Source of the DNA: Erysipelotrichaceae bacterium OPF54
Lineage (GTDB): Bacteria > Bacillota_I > Bacilli_A > Erysipelotrichales > Erysipelotrichaceae
NCBI GenBank assembly: GCA_022834735.1
Contig: BQKD01000001.1
Location: 2,085,659 to 2,149,658 of the forward strand
DNA: 64,000 nt
Direction: 5' to 3'
This document shows, one piece after another, positions 37,453 through 45,791 of the stretch. Below the pieces are notes generated by a model. It made no database searches. It was not told the DNA's origin and saw only the letters and a list, made by a program, of their open reading frames with translations. Both the position numbers and the translations under genes were made by a program. The first letter of the stretch is position 1; each line of letters starts with the position of its first letter.

Positions 37453-37926
37453 TTATTTTAAAACATCCAGAGATTCCGATTTCATGCCCGGAACTTTCTG
37501 GATTTCCAGCTCGATCCCGTGTTCAGCCATTTTTCTGAAAGCATCCAGATCCTTGTCGTCGACCGCGATATCCGGCGCCACCTCGTGTTTTCCCTCTTTC
37601 ATATCCATGTTGCCGATATTGACCTTTTTGATCGGAATATTTTCCTCGACCAGTTTCAATACATCTTCCGGACCGGCAGCGAGGATCATCACTTTCTGGT
37701 CGTCATCGATCTTGTCCAGAGTGTAAGCTGCCTCGTCGACTGTCAAATAACGCGTGACCGCGTTGGCAGGAGCGACCATATTCATCAGTTCCTGCTGGGT
37801 TTCATCGCCCGCTACCGCATCATTGACGACCAGGATCCAGTTCGGCTTCAATTCTTTGCACCACTGGGAAACTACCTGCCCGTGAATGAGACGATCATCG
37901 ATCCGCGTTAATAAAATATTTGACAT
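37453..37926 (-). CDS. PTS mannose/fructose/sorbose/N-acetylgalactosamine family IIB component
   Basis: 157 residues. It begins with the IIB signature TRIDDRLIHGQVVSQW, whose histidine (residue 15) is phosphorylated by IIA. The length fits a stand-alone IIB. The membrane IIC and IID subunits are not in the window, so this is an orphan IIB. Extended -10 TGGTATAAT (37962-37967) and AAAGGAG precede it. It is divergent from the AraC-type regulator. Confidence 0.92.
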   Translation of the reverse strand: MSNILLTRIDDRLIHGQVVSQWCKELKPNWILVVNDAVAGDETQQELMNMVAPANAVTRYLTVDEAAYTLDKIDDDQKVMILAAGPEDVLKLVEENIPIKKVNIGNMDMKEGKHEVAPDIAVDDKDLDAFRKMAEHGIELEIQKVPGMKSESLDVLK

Positions 37927-38194
37927 TGTACATTCTCCTTTCTTAACGATTGATTGGCTTCATTATACCACATACACTTTTATTTTCGATATTTTCGTAT
38001 TTTTTTTGATCTTTTCGAAGCGGTTACATTACATTTCGGATATTTCCTGCAAATCTCTGATCTATTTGCGTGCTTTATTCAACGAATTGTATCTTTTTAT
38101 TTGGAAAAGATAGGAAAAAGTGTTTTATCCTTTACACTTTTTCAGTATCCATTTATACTTTTTAATATAAAGATATAGAATACAGGTGACATTT

Positions 38195-39337
38195 ATGCAA
38201 AACTTGACAACGAATTTTCGTTTTAAAAAATACGGAGACGTTTTTTACCAGATGCCTGAAGCAGGCCAGTATCTGAGCGCATCCGCCATCACATTGAAGA
38301 TGAAGACCTTTGACCGCGTCTTTTATTCATCATCCGATATTTATATCACCAATGAAGAAGGAATTTCGATCCTGTTCGTTTCCCTGGATATGGTGCACTT
38401 CGATCAGTTTATCGTTCATCGTGTCGTAAAGATCAATCCGGACGTGTATTTCAACATCGTGCCCGTTTCCGATCCATCCGACATCATCATGTACTATCAG
38501 GAAAGCGACCTGAAACAGATGCCTCTTCCTGAGCCTATGGAATTCAGGCCCATCGTTCCGCACCTTGAAGTCCAGGAAATCCTGCAGGCTGTTTTTTATG
38601 TGCGCAAAGGCAATTACCACGGACGCGGCCACATCGACAATTTTTATGAAATGATCTATGTGGACCAGGGAACGATGCAGGCCATCGTGGACGATCATGA
38701 ATACACGCTCAACCAGTACGATGCTCTCATCATCGATCCGGGCCAGAAGCATGTGGTCTATACGAGTCCTGAATGCTCCTGCTCGTATCTTGCCATCGAC
38801 TTCAATATGAAAAATACATTTGAATCCATCACGATGCCCCACTATTTCCATACCGACAAGCATATCCATCAGATCCTGTCCCATTTCATGAATGCGCTCG
38901 AGATCAATACGATCTTCAACGACGAGCTCGCGATCGTCTTTCTGAAAGAAGCGCTGCTCATGCTGTATCAAAACGGAAAGTCCGGACGCGTCGATCCGAT
39001 GCAGGAGCATTTTGAAAGCACGCTGCTCAACGAGATCATCGTTTATATCCACAACAATCTGTTCAGTCCGATTTCTGTAGAAGATCTGTGCGTTCATTTC
39101 TCGATCTCGCGCTCGACTATCCAGAACCTGTTCAGGAGCCAGCTCGATATGACCCCGAAACAGTATATTTCCGAACTGAAGCTGAGCGAAGCGCAGAAGC
39201 TCATCCTGCAGCACAAGTACACGATTTCGGAAATCTCGGATCAGCTTGGATTTACGAGCATTCATTATTTTTCGAGAAAATTCAAGGAACGATTCAATAT
39301 GTCGCCGACCGAATTTGCAAAAAAAGGAACAGAATAA
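38195..39337 (+). CDS. AraC-family transcriptional regulator with extra N-terminal module
   Basis: 380 residues from ATG 38195 (AGGTGA upstream). The C-terminal 100 residues hold two helix-turn-helices (SVEDLCVHFSISRSTIQNLF and ISEISDQLGFTSIHYFSRKF) and end FNMSPTEF. A cupin sensor precedes it (residues about 145-220, HIDNFYEMIYVDQGTMQAIV). The first 110 residues form an additional domain I do not recognise. It is flanked by divergent PTS IIB and convergent PTS IIA genes, so it probably regulates that sugar system. Confidence 0.88.
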   Translation: MQNLTTNFRFKKYGDVFYQMPEAGQYLSASAITLKMKTFDRVFYSSSDIYITNEEGISILFVSLDMVHFDQFIVHRVVKINPDVYFNIVPVSDPSDIIMYYQESDLKQMPLPEPMEFRPIVPHLEVQEILQAVFYVRKGNYHGRGHIDNFYEMIYVDQGTMQAIVDDHEYTLNQYDALIIDPGQKHVVYTSPECSCSYLAIDFNMKNTFESITMPHYFHTDKHIHQILSHFMNALEINTIFNDELAIVFLKEALLMLYQNGKSGRVDPMQEHFESTLLNEIIVYIHNNLFSPISVEDLCVHFSISRSTIQNLFRSQLDMTPKQYISELKLSEAQKLILQHKYTISEISDQLGFTSIHYFSRKFKERFNMSPTEFAKKGTE

Positions 39338-39341
39338 CGCG

Positions 39342-39376
39342 AAAAAGCAGCGATGCTCTCACTGCTTTTTCTTTTT
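39342..39376. terminator. Bidirectional terminator between the AraC gene and PTS IIA
   Basis: AAAAAGCAG (39342-39350) pairs with CTGCTTTTT (39362-39370). T-runs follow in both directions. It overlaps the last codons of the IIA gene. Confidence 0.75.
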
Positions 39377-39763
39377 GAACAAAGTCATGCTGCCGGCACA
39401 CATCTCCAGCGCATTCTGCAAGACGTGCTGCGCATCACTGCCGGTTTTCGCCCCCGCCTGCACTTCAAGCAGCAGGCCAAGATTCGTCCCGCCGGCAACC
39501 TGCACATTGCTATTTTTTAGTGTGAGCAGGACCGAGCTTTTGAACGGCGTTCCGCCTACAAGATCGGCACAAATGATCACCTGTCCAAATACGGCATGCT
39601 GCCGCTCGATCGTTTCCCGCATCTTTTCTTCAAAATGCTGAACGGAACATCCCTGCTCAAAATCAACTGTCTTCACATTTTCGCACTCTCCGGCAATCAC
39701 TTCGAGCGCGCTCTTCATCCCGGACGCAAAACGCCCGTGTCCTGTAATAATGATCCCAATCAT
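39359..39763 (-). CDS. PTS mannose-family IIA component
   Basis: 134 residues, starting MIGIIITGHGRFASGMKSAL; the histidine of TGHGRFA is the phosphorylation site taken from HPr. ADLVGGTPFKSS and GGTNLGLLLE are conserved in ManX/AgaF IIA proteins. It follows the SIS-like gene by 24 bp. Together with the separate IIB gene it lacks IIC/IID in the window. Confidence 0.92.
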   Translation of the reverse strand: MIGIIITGHGRFASGMKSALEVIAGECENVKTVDFEQGCSVQHFEEKMRETIERQHAVFGQVIICADLVGGTPFKSSVLLTLKNSNVQVAGGTNLGLLLEVQAGAKTGSDAQHVLQNALEMCAGSMTLFKKKKQ

Positions 39764-39787
39764 ATCCCTTTCTCCTTTTCTTCGCTT

Positions 39788-40855
39788 CTATTTGTTTTTC
39801 CGCTCGCAGCGGCATACGCGTACTGCCGATCCCAGCAAGGCCATCTCATCTTCTTCATCCATCTCGACTGCCTTGAACAAAGCGAGCGTCTGCGCCACGA
39901 CCAGATACGCCAACGGCAGGAATTCGTTGTTTTTTACGAAACGGACGCCCAGATCGACAAAATAACGCACATTGTCCTTTACCGCCTCGTCATGCTGCGC
40001 ACTGACGGCCAGTACCGTTTTTCCTTTTTCCTTCAGGTTCCTGACCAGATCGAGCTCATACTGTTTTTCTTTCGCGTCGTTATACGACAGGAAGAGCACG
40101 ACCAGCATTTTTCTTTCTTCGCTGCTCAGATCATAGATCTCGCCTTCCACGATGCTCGAAAAGCGTGCCTTGTCCTGCGACGCCAGGCCGTGCAGCGTAT
40201 CCATCCCGATAAAAGCGAGCTCATCAAAATCATAGCTTTTGACCAGATCGATGATCTGATCGCTTCCATGGTCCAGAAAGTGACGGCTGCGATGAATGAT
40301 ATCTTCTGCCTTGATCGAGGCATCAGCCAGATGATCGGCCGAAAAGCACAGCAGGGCCGCCACGATCTGATCCGACCATTCCATCGGATGGCTGCTCACG
40401 AACGCAAACGCATTGTCGCGTTCTCTTGCGAGCTCGTACAGCATGCCGCTCTTCTTTTCGGTAATGCATAAATAGTGCACGTTCCCTTTGCAGATCCGGT
40501 CTGCCTGCCCGAACGCTTCCTTGAGCACATCCGGCTTTAAATTTTCGAAGCAGACGATCAAGGTCGTTCTGTGCGGATCGAGTTCTGTTCCCGGATGCGC
40601 GAGCAGGCTGGCACGAGGCAGAACCTGCTTTGTCTGATCCATATAAGGAAAGACCGCGTTGATGAGCTGTTCCTCTTTTTCTGCTCCAAGAAATAAAATA
40701 TCCAGATTTTCATGTTCGAGGATCGGATCGAGAAACTCCCTGATTTCCTTATGCTGTTCATGAACAGCTTTCAATGTATCTTTCCAGCCAGTCAGCTGAT
40801 CGAGAATTTCCTGCGCCGTCTGCAGCGCCTGTTTTTCTTCCAGTGTATTGTTCAT
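39788..40855 (-). CDS. Divergent SIS-domain-like protein (AgaS/GlmS-isomerase-like)
   Basis: 355 residues. The size, the tandem domain pattern and the C-terminal NVRYFVDLGVRFVKNNEFLPLAYLVVAQTLALFKAVEM resemble sugar isomerase (SIS) proteins of the AgaS type. However, the usual sugar-phosphate loop (GxGTS) is not recognisable: LDILFLGAEKEEQ stands where it should be. It may be an inactive or regulatory relative. It is co-transcribed with PTS IIA. Function unproven. Confidence 0.6.
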   Translation of the reverse strand: MNNTLEEKQALQTAQEILDQLTGWKDTLKAVHEQHKEIREFLDPILEHENLDILFLGAEKEEQLINAVFPYMDQTKQVLPRASLLAHPGTELDPHRTTLIVCFENLKPDVLKEAFGQADRICKGNVHYLCITEKKSGMLYELARERDNAFAFVSSHPMEWSDQIVAALLCFSADHLADASIKAEDIIHRSRHFLDHGSDQIIDLVKSYDFDELAFIGMDTLHGLASQDKARFSSIVEGEIYDLSSEERKMLVVLFLSYNDAKEKQYELDLVRNLKEKGKTVLAVSAQHDEAVKDNVRYFVDLGVRFVKNNEFLPLAYLVVAQTLALFKAVEMDEEDEMALLGSAVRVCRCERKNK

Positions 40856-40894
40856 TTTTCATTCGCTCCTTGAGCTCATTGTACAATTGTATGG

Positions 40895-40919
40895 AAAAAA
40901 AAGCGCAGATAGTGCGCTT
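40895..40919 (-). terminator. Terminator after the epimerase gene
   Basis: On the minus strand AGCGCA-CTATC-TGCGCT is followed by eight T. Confidence 0.85.
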
Positions 40920-41781
40920 ACAAAAGACAGATCGAATAGCCGGTCCTGAAAATTTCATGCGGCTGCAGGATGAGCGTGCCTTCCCGGGCATAGAAATTGT
41001 CGCATGTATTGTCGAAATCGGCATGACCGTACCACGGTTCGATACAGATGAAATTGCTTTTGGACGGATGGGACCACAACGCAAGGAACGGGAATCCCGG
41101 AAATTTCATTTCGATCCGCGGCTTTCCGTTGTGTTCGAGCGTAACAGACGACGATGTAAAGTCCTTATAGACGATCGTCGCATACTGGTCGATCTCGTCA
41201 CGGTTCAGCTTCCAGCAGTCAAGATGCACTTTCTTTACCTGAGCCGGTATGGTCACATCATCGCTGAAAACGATCTGGCTGGCATCTTCTTCCTTTTCGA
41301 ACCGGATCGAAAATTCCTCGAACTGCTCGCCTTCGTGCTGCGGCACACGAAAAGCAGGATGCAGGCCGAACGAGAACGGCATATCCTCGTCTCCTGTGTT
41401 TTCGATCGTATAGTCGATCTGCACCTCGCTGCCGTTGAGGCGGTATGTGATCTCATACGCAAAATCAAACGGATACTGTTTTTTTGTTTCCTCGTCGCTC
41501 CGGTAGGTAAAGGAAATAAAATCATCGCCCTGATGGCCTTCGAGGGTCGCATACCGGATGAGACCGTGATTTTTCATCGAATACTCTTTACCGTCGATTT
41601 CGTATGTTTTTTTGTATGTCGATCCAATGATCGGAAAGAGCGACGGATTCGATCCGCTCCAGCCTTCGTCTCCCTGATAGATAATTTCCTGATCGTTGTC
41701 TTTTTTATCGATCAGATGAAGCATTTCGCCGCCTTTAGGCGTACACTCCAGCCTGATCCGTTCATTTTCCAGTTGATACAT
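40918..41781 (-). CDS. Aldose 1-epimerase-like protein (LacX type)
   Basis: 287 residues from ATG 41781, chosen for GGAGGGAG upstream. Mutarotase-fold protein with GGEMLHLIDKKDNDQEIIYQGD, HGLIRYATLEGH and FGLHPAFRVPQHEGE. It belongs to the LacX-like branch, whose sugar target is not established. The start overlaps the upstream HAD gene stop by one base (TAATG). Confidence 0.85.
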   Translation of the reverse strand: MYQLENERIRLECTPKGGEMLHLIDKKDNDQEIIYQGDEGWSGSNPSLFPIIGSTYKKTYEIDGKEYSMKNHGLIRYATLEGHQGDDFISFTYRSDEETKKQYPFDFAYEITYRLNGSEVQIDYTIENTGDEDMPFSFGLHPAFRVPQHEGEQFEEFSIRFEKEEDASQIVFSDDVTIPAQVKKVHLDCWKLNRDEIDQYATIVYKDFTSSSVTLEHNGKPRIEMKFPGFPFLALWSHPSKSNFICIEPWYGHADFDNTCDNFYAREGTLILQPHEIFRTGYSICLL

Positions 41782-42548
41782 TATTCTCCCTCCATACTTT
41801 CCTGCATATAATTCCATATACCGTCTTCATCGACGGTTCCGATCACCCGATCGGCTGCCTTGCACAGCGCCTGGGCCGCATTGCCCATCGCGATCCCAAG
41901 ATCCGCTTCCTCGATCATCTGGATATCATTGCTTCCATCGCCAAAGCAGCAGCGCCATGCAATGTGTTCCTTTTCGCAGATCTGGCGGATGGCATGCGCC
42001 TTGTCCACCCCGCCGGCTCGTATTTCCACGCACGAACCATACCAGATGACGCTGCAGTCCTGAATGAGCGGCGCGATCGCTTCCCTGTTTTTGGTGAACA
42101 CGATCGCATTGACGATTTCATCCTGCTCGTACGCTTTCTTTTCGGGAACAGCAAGATACAGCGAGAACAGGATATCATGCTCTTTCTGCGAACCTTCGAT
42201 ATCCCACCACATCCCGTCTTCGCACGCATACCTCCATGGGGTGCCTGTCCTGCGGCACCAGGACGCGATACGATCGCTTATATGAGGCGCGATCGCTGTC
42301 TTTTTCACGCACTTTCCATTTCTGTCCAGTACGACGGCGCCTCCATCAATGATCCGGTAATCAAACGGGAACGTACGTACTTCCTTTTCCAGATGAGCAA
42401 GCTCCTGGGCCGTTCTTGAGGTGGCCAGACATACGAGGTGCCCCTGCTCTTTTAGTTGGTACAGCGCTTTGAGCGTGTTTGGCGGCACTTCATGAAATCG
42501 ATGGGAATACAGGGTGCCGTCCATATCGAAAAAATACGCTTTTTTCAT
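41781..42548 (-). CDS. Cof-type HAD-IIB phosphatase
   Basis: 255 residues from ATG 42548. HAD motif I is FFDMDGTLYSHRF with both aspartates. Motif II is LATSRTAQE. Motif III/IV is WRCCFGDGSNDIQMIEEADLGIAMGNAAQALCKAAD. It probably dephosphorylates a sugar phosphate or FMN-like substrate. The start lies one base after the patatin gene stop and has no clear ribosome site, so translation is likely coupled. Confidence 0.9.
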   Translation of the reverse strand: MKKAYFFDMDGTLYSHRFHEVPPNTLKALYQLKEQGHLVCLATSRTAQELAHLEKEVRTFPFDYRIIDGGAVVLDRNGKCVKKTAIAPHISDRIASWCRRTGTPWRYACEDGMWWDIEGSQKEHDILFSLYLAVPEKKAYEQDEIVNAIVFTKNREAIAPLIQDCSVIWYGSCVEIRAGGVDKAHAIRQICEKEHIAWRCCFGDGSNDIQMIEEADLGIAMGNAAQALCKAADRVIGTVDEDGIWNYMQESMEGE

Positions 42549-42549
42549 A

Positions 42550-43395
42550 TTATTCGACAAACGCTTTGATCTCGTCGATCCGGGCTTTCGTTTCGTCATA
42601 GCCGAGCTGGAACCATGGCTTCAGTTTTTTCGGATCTGTCGTGTACCGGGATATTCCCATGTCCTTATGCGGACGCAGGACGAGCGCCTTCCCTTCTTTT
42701 TCGAGCTGGGCAATGTGGTCCCACTGCTCATTGTACCGTTCATGGCGGTGACGAAGATCGTCCACGATCTGATCGTCCTTGTATACCATTTTTGTAAGCC
42801 ACAGCTGATATTTTGGTGCCGGTTTGCGCACGTAGCCCTCTTCCTTGGTGGAAATGATGATATGTTTCTCGCAGCCGTGCTTTTCGGCCTGGCGAACGCT
42901 GATCATATCGACCAGACCGGCATCAAAGTACTTTTTTCCTCGAAAATCATAGGGTTTTGTCAGCAGCAGCAGTGCACAGCTTGCCTTGATCAGCGTCATC
43001 GATTTGTCGACATAGCTCTTATCAAAATACTCGATCGTATGATCATGAATATTGTAGAGCCCCGTATCCATCTGGGTCGAGCTATTGTAAAACGTATCAA
43101 AATCAAGCGGCGCTTCCTTTTCAATATAATTGTTGGTGCTTTCGATCCCGAAAATGCTTCCTTCCTTCATCAGTGCGGAAAATCCGACTGCCCCTTTCTG
43201 GCTCGGCGAATCGATTCCAGTCACTTCCAGGCGGTGGATCTGCCGGGATACATACGGGAGCAGCACTTCCGCTCCTGCCGAGATCCCGACACAGTAAGGG
43301 ACCAGGATGTTTTCTTCAAGCAGGCATTTGAGCACGCCTGCCGAATACGCAATTTTGGTCCCTCCGCCTTCCGCAACGATCGAAACATTTTTCAT
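42550..43395 (-). CDS. Patatin-like phospholipase
   Basis: 281 residues. The oxyanion loop EGGGTKIAYSAGVL, the nucleophile elbow VGISAGAE (GxSxG) and the catalytic aspartate in YFDAGLVD make the Ser-Asp dyad. No signal peptide or membrane segment is seen, so it acts in the cytoplasm or at the inner membrane face. Close spacing puts it in one operon with malic enzyme upstream and HAD phosphatase downstream. Confidence 0.88.
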   Translation of the reverse strand: MKNVSIVAEGGGTKIAYSAGVLKCLLEENILVPYCVGISAGAEVLLPYVSRQIHRLEVTGIDSPSQKGAVGFSALMKEGSIFGIESTNNYIEKEAPLDFDTFYNSSTQMDTGLYNIHDHTIEYFDKSYVDKSMTLIKASCALLLLTKPYDFRGKKYFDAGLVDMISVRQAEKHGCEKHIIISTKEEGYVRKPAPKYQLWLTKMVYKDDQIVDDLRHRHERYNEQWDHIAQLEKEGKALVLRPHKDMGISRYTTDPKKLKPWFQLGYDETKARIDEIKAFVE

Positions 43396-43400
43396 TTAAT

Positions 43401-44576
43401 TTATACTTCCTTCCATTCGCGTACAGCACCGCTCTCTCGGGCAGCCTGTGCCACGGCCCTGCTTACTGCATCGACGACTCTTGGATCCAAGGCCGATACA
43501 ATAATATAGTTTTCATCGAGTTCTTCATCGCTGACGAGATGGGCGATGGCTTTTACGGCCGCCTTTTTCATCTCTTCATTGATTTCGGTTGCCTGTGCCT
43601 GCAGCGCGCCTTTAAAAATTCCCGGGAACGCGAGCACGTTGTTGATCTGGTTCGGGTAGTCGCTCCGCCCGGTCCCTACGACTTTCGCGCCAGCTGCCAG
43701 GGCATCGTCCCGCTCGATCTCAGGAACAGGATTGGCCATCGCAAAGACGATCGGATCCGGATTCATGGAACGGATCATATCCTGCGACACGATATGCGGA
43801 GCGCTTACGCCAATGAATACATCTGCGCCCTGCAACGCATCGGCAAGCAAACCTGTCTTTCCTTCTTTATTGACCCGGTCGATGAGCTTTCTCTGTCCCG
43901 AAGTCAGTTCCATATCTTTTGTCAGGATTCCCTGCCTGTCGACAAGGATCACATTGCCCAGTTCCATATCGAGGATGAGCGTAGCGATCGCGATCCCGGC
44001 ACTGCCGGCACCATTGACGACAATGACCGGCTCTTCTTTTCCGGTCAGCCGCAGCGCATTGTACAGTGCCGAACATACAACGATGGCTGTTCCGTGCTGA
44101 TCGTCATGAAAGACAGGAATGTTCATTTTCTCTTTCAGCCTCGCTTCGACTTCGAAACAGCGGGGCGCGGCAATATCTTCGAGGTTGATGCCGCCAAAGC
44201 TTGGTTCGAGCGCGGCAATGATCTCGACCAGCTTGTCGGTATCCTGTGTGTTCAGACAGAGCGGTACAGCGTCGATATCGGCCAGCGCTTTGAACAGCAC
44301 GCATTTTCCTTCCATGACAGGCATTCCGGCTTCAGGCCCGATATTTCCCAGACCGAGAACGGCGGAGCCGTCGGAAACAACAGCAACTGTGTTTCCTTTT
44401 CCGGTATAGGTATACACCTGTTTCGGATCGGCCTTGATTTCCAGGCATGGCGCGGCAACGCCTGGCGTATAGGCAATGGACAGATCATCCTTGTTTTCGA
44501 TGGCCATTTTGTTTTTGGTCTCGAGCTTGCCTTTCCATTCCTTGTGTTTCTTCAAAGCTTCTGCTGCATAATCCAT
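43401..44576 (-). CDS. Malic enzyme (NAD(P)-dependent malate dehydrogenase, decarboxylating)
   Basis: 391 residues, the short bacterial form. Signatures are LSIAYTPGVAAPCLEI, VAVVSDGSAVLGLGNIGPEAG, the metal site FHDDQHGTAIVV and the nucleotide loop VNGAGSAGIAIA. It converts malate to pyruvate and carbon dioxide. It lies one base downstream of pepT. Confidence 0.93.
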   Translation of the reverse strand: MDYAAEALKKHKEWKGKLETKNKMAIENKDDLSIAYTPGVAAPCLEIKADPKQVYTYTGKGNTVAVVSDGSAVLGLGNIGPEAGMPVMEGKCVLFKALADIDAVPLCLNTQDTDKLVEIIAALEPSFGGINLEDIAAPRCFEVEARLKEKMNIPVFHDDQHGTAIVVCSALYNALRLTGKEEPVIVVNGAGSAGIAIATLILDMELGNVILVDRQGILTKDMELTSGQRKLIDRVNKEGKTGLLADALQGADVFIGVSAPHIVSQDMIRSMNPDPIVFAMANPVPEIERDDALAAGAKVVGTGRSDYPNQINNVLAFPGIFKGALQAQATEINEEMKKAAVKAIAHLVSDEELDENYIIVSALDPRVVDAVSRAVAQAARESGAVREWKEV

Positions 44577-44577
44577 T

Positions 44578-45777
44578 TTAATTCTCCTCCACGATATTTA
44601 ATACGATTTCGACCATCTTATCCATCTGCTGGATGTCGGCAAACTCAAAACGGCCATGGTGGTTGTACGAGCCGGTTCCCAGATTCGGACAGATGAGTCC
44701 TTTTTCGGTCAGCATGGCGCCGTCGGTCCCGCCCCGTACCGGAGTGGATACCGGTTCGAGCCCGGCTTTGCGGATGGCTTTTTGCGCGCGTTCGACAGAG
44801 CGCATATCGCCATGCATGTACTGCTTCATGTTGGCGTACTGTTTTCGGATTGCCACTTCGATACAGTCGTCATATGTATCGTTGAGCTTATTCTGGACCG
44901 CATAGATGGTCTGGATCTGTTTTTCGAATTTCTGCTCGTCATGTTCGCGCAGGATATAGGTGAGGGTGGCTTCCTCGACCTCTCCCTGAATCGAGGTGAG
45001 ATGATAAAATCCCTGGCGCCCTTCTGTTTTGGCGGGGATCTCATCTTTAGGCAGCATGGAGGCGAATTCCACTGCGATCAGGGCGGCGTTGACCATACGG
45101 TCCTTGGCGTCTCCCGGATGGATGGCTGTTCCTTTGATGACAATGACGGCCTGGGCGGCGTTGAATGTTTCGTAATCGATGGCGTCGACACGATCGCCGT
45201 CTACTGTATAGGCATATTCTGCCGGAAACAGGGTAAGGTCGAAGTGATCGGTGCCGCGCCCGATTTCCTCGTCGGGAGTAAAGGCGACGGCGATCCGGCC
45301 GTGCGGTCTGTCTGAACGGATGAGTTCTTCAAGAGCCTGCATGATAATGGCGATGCCGGCTTTGTCGTCAGCTCCGAGCAGCGTGTTCCCGTCGGTTACG
45401 ATCAGATCGTCGCCCGTCACTTTTTTCAGGGCCGGAAAGTGTCCGGGATCCATTTGATACATTTCGTTCAGATGGATCGTCTGTCCGTCATAGTTCCGGA
45501 TGATGCGCGGATGAACATCTTTTCCGCTCAGCTCGGTGGCTGTATCCATATGGGCGATAAAACCGATCGGTGTTCTTTTTTCTTCCGTATTGGGTTCGAG
45601 CACGGCGTATACGGTGCCGTCCTGCTCCACGATATGGCTCAATCCGAGCACGTGACATTCTCTGGCGAGCTCGGCTGCGAGCTCGAGCTGCTTTTCGGTG
45701 CTTGGCACCGTTTCGCTGTTTTCATCCGACTGTGTGTCATATTGTACATATTTGATTAGCTTGTCTGCTGCTGACAT
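44578..45777 (-). CDS. pepT: Peptidase T (tripeptidase)
   Basis: 399-residue M20 zinc aminopeptidase that releases N-terminal residues from tripeptides. Zinc ligands and catalytic residues lie in GFIAHMDTATE, LLGADDKAGIAIIMQA, TPDEEIGRGTDHFD and GSYNHHGRFEFADI. The length is typical. It lies 14 bp downstream of the pyrophosphatase gene. Confidence 0.95.
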   Translation of the reverse strand: MSAADKLIKYVQYDTQSDENSETVPSTEKQLELAAELARECHVLGLSHIVEQDGTVYAVLEPNTEEKRTPIGFIAHMDTATELSGKDVHPRIIRNYDGQTIHLNEMYQMDPGHFPALKKVTGDDLIVTDGNTLLGADDKAGIAIIMQALEELIRSDRPHGRIAVAFTPDEEIGRGTDHFDLTLFPAEYAYTVDGDRVDAIDYETFNAAQAVIVIKGTAIHPGDAKDRMVNAALIAVEFASMLPKDEIPAKTEGRQGFYHLTSIQGEVEEATLTYILREHDEQKFEKQIQTIYAVQNKLNDTYDDCIEVAIRKQYANMKQYMHGDMRSVERAQKAIRKAGLEPVSTPVRGGTDGAMLTEKGLICPNLGTGSYNHHGRFEFADIQQMDKMVEIVLNIVEEN

Positions 45778-45791
45778 AATGATTACCTCTT

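Noticed and set aside
37927..38194. Sigma-54 (-24/-12) promoter for the mannose-type PTS IIB, as in lev operons
   Set aside because: No GG-N10-GC pair at the right place; an extended -10 sigma-A box fits better, and the adjacent regulator is AraC-type, not LevR.
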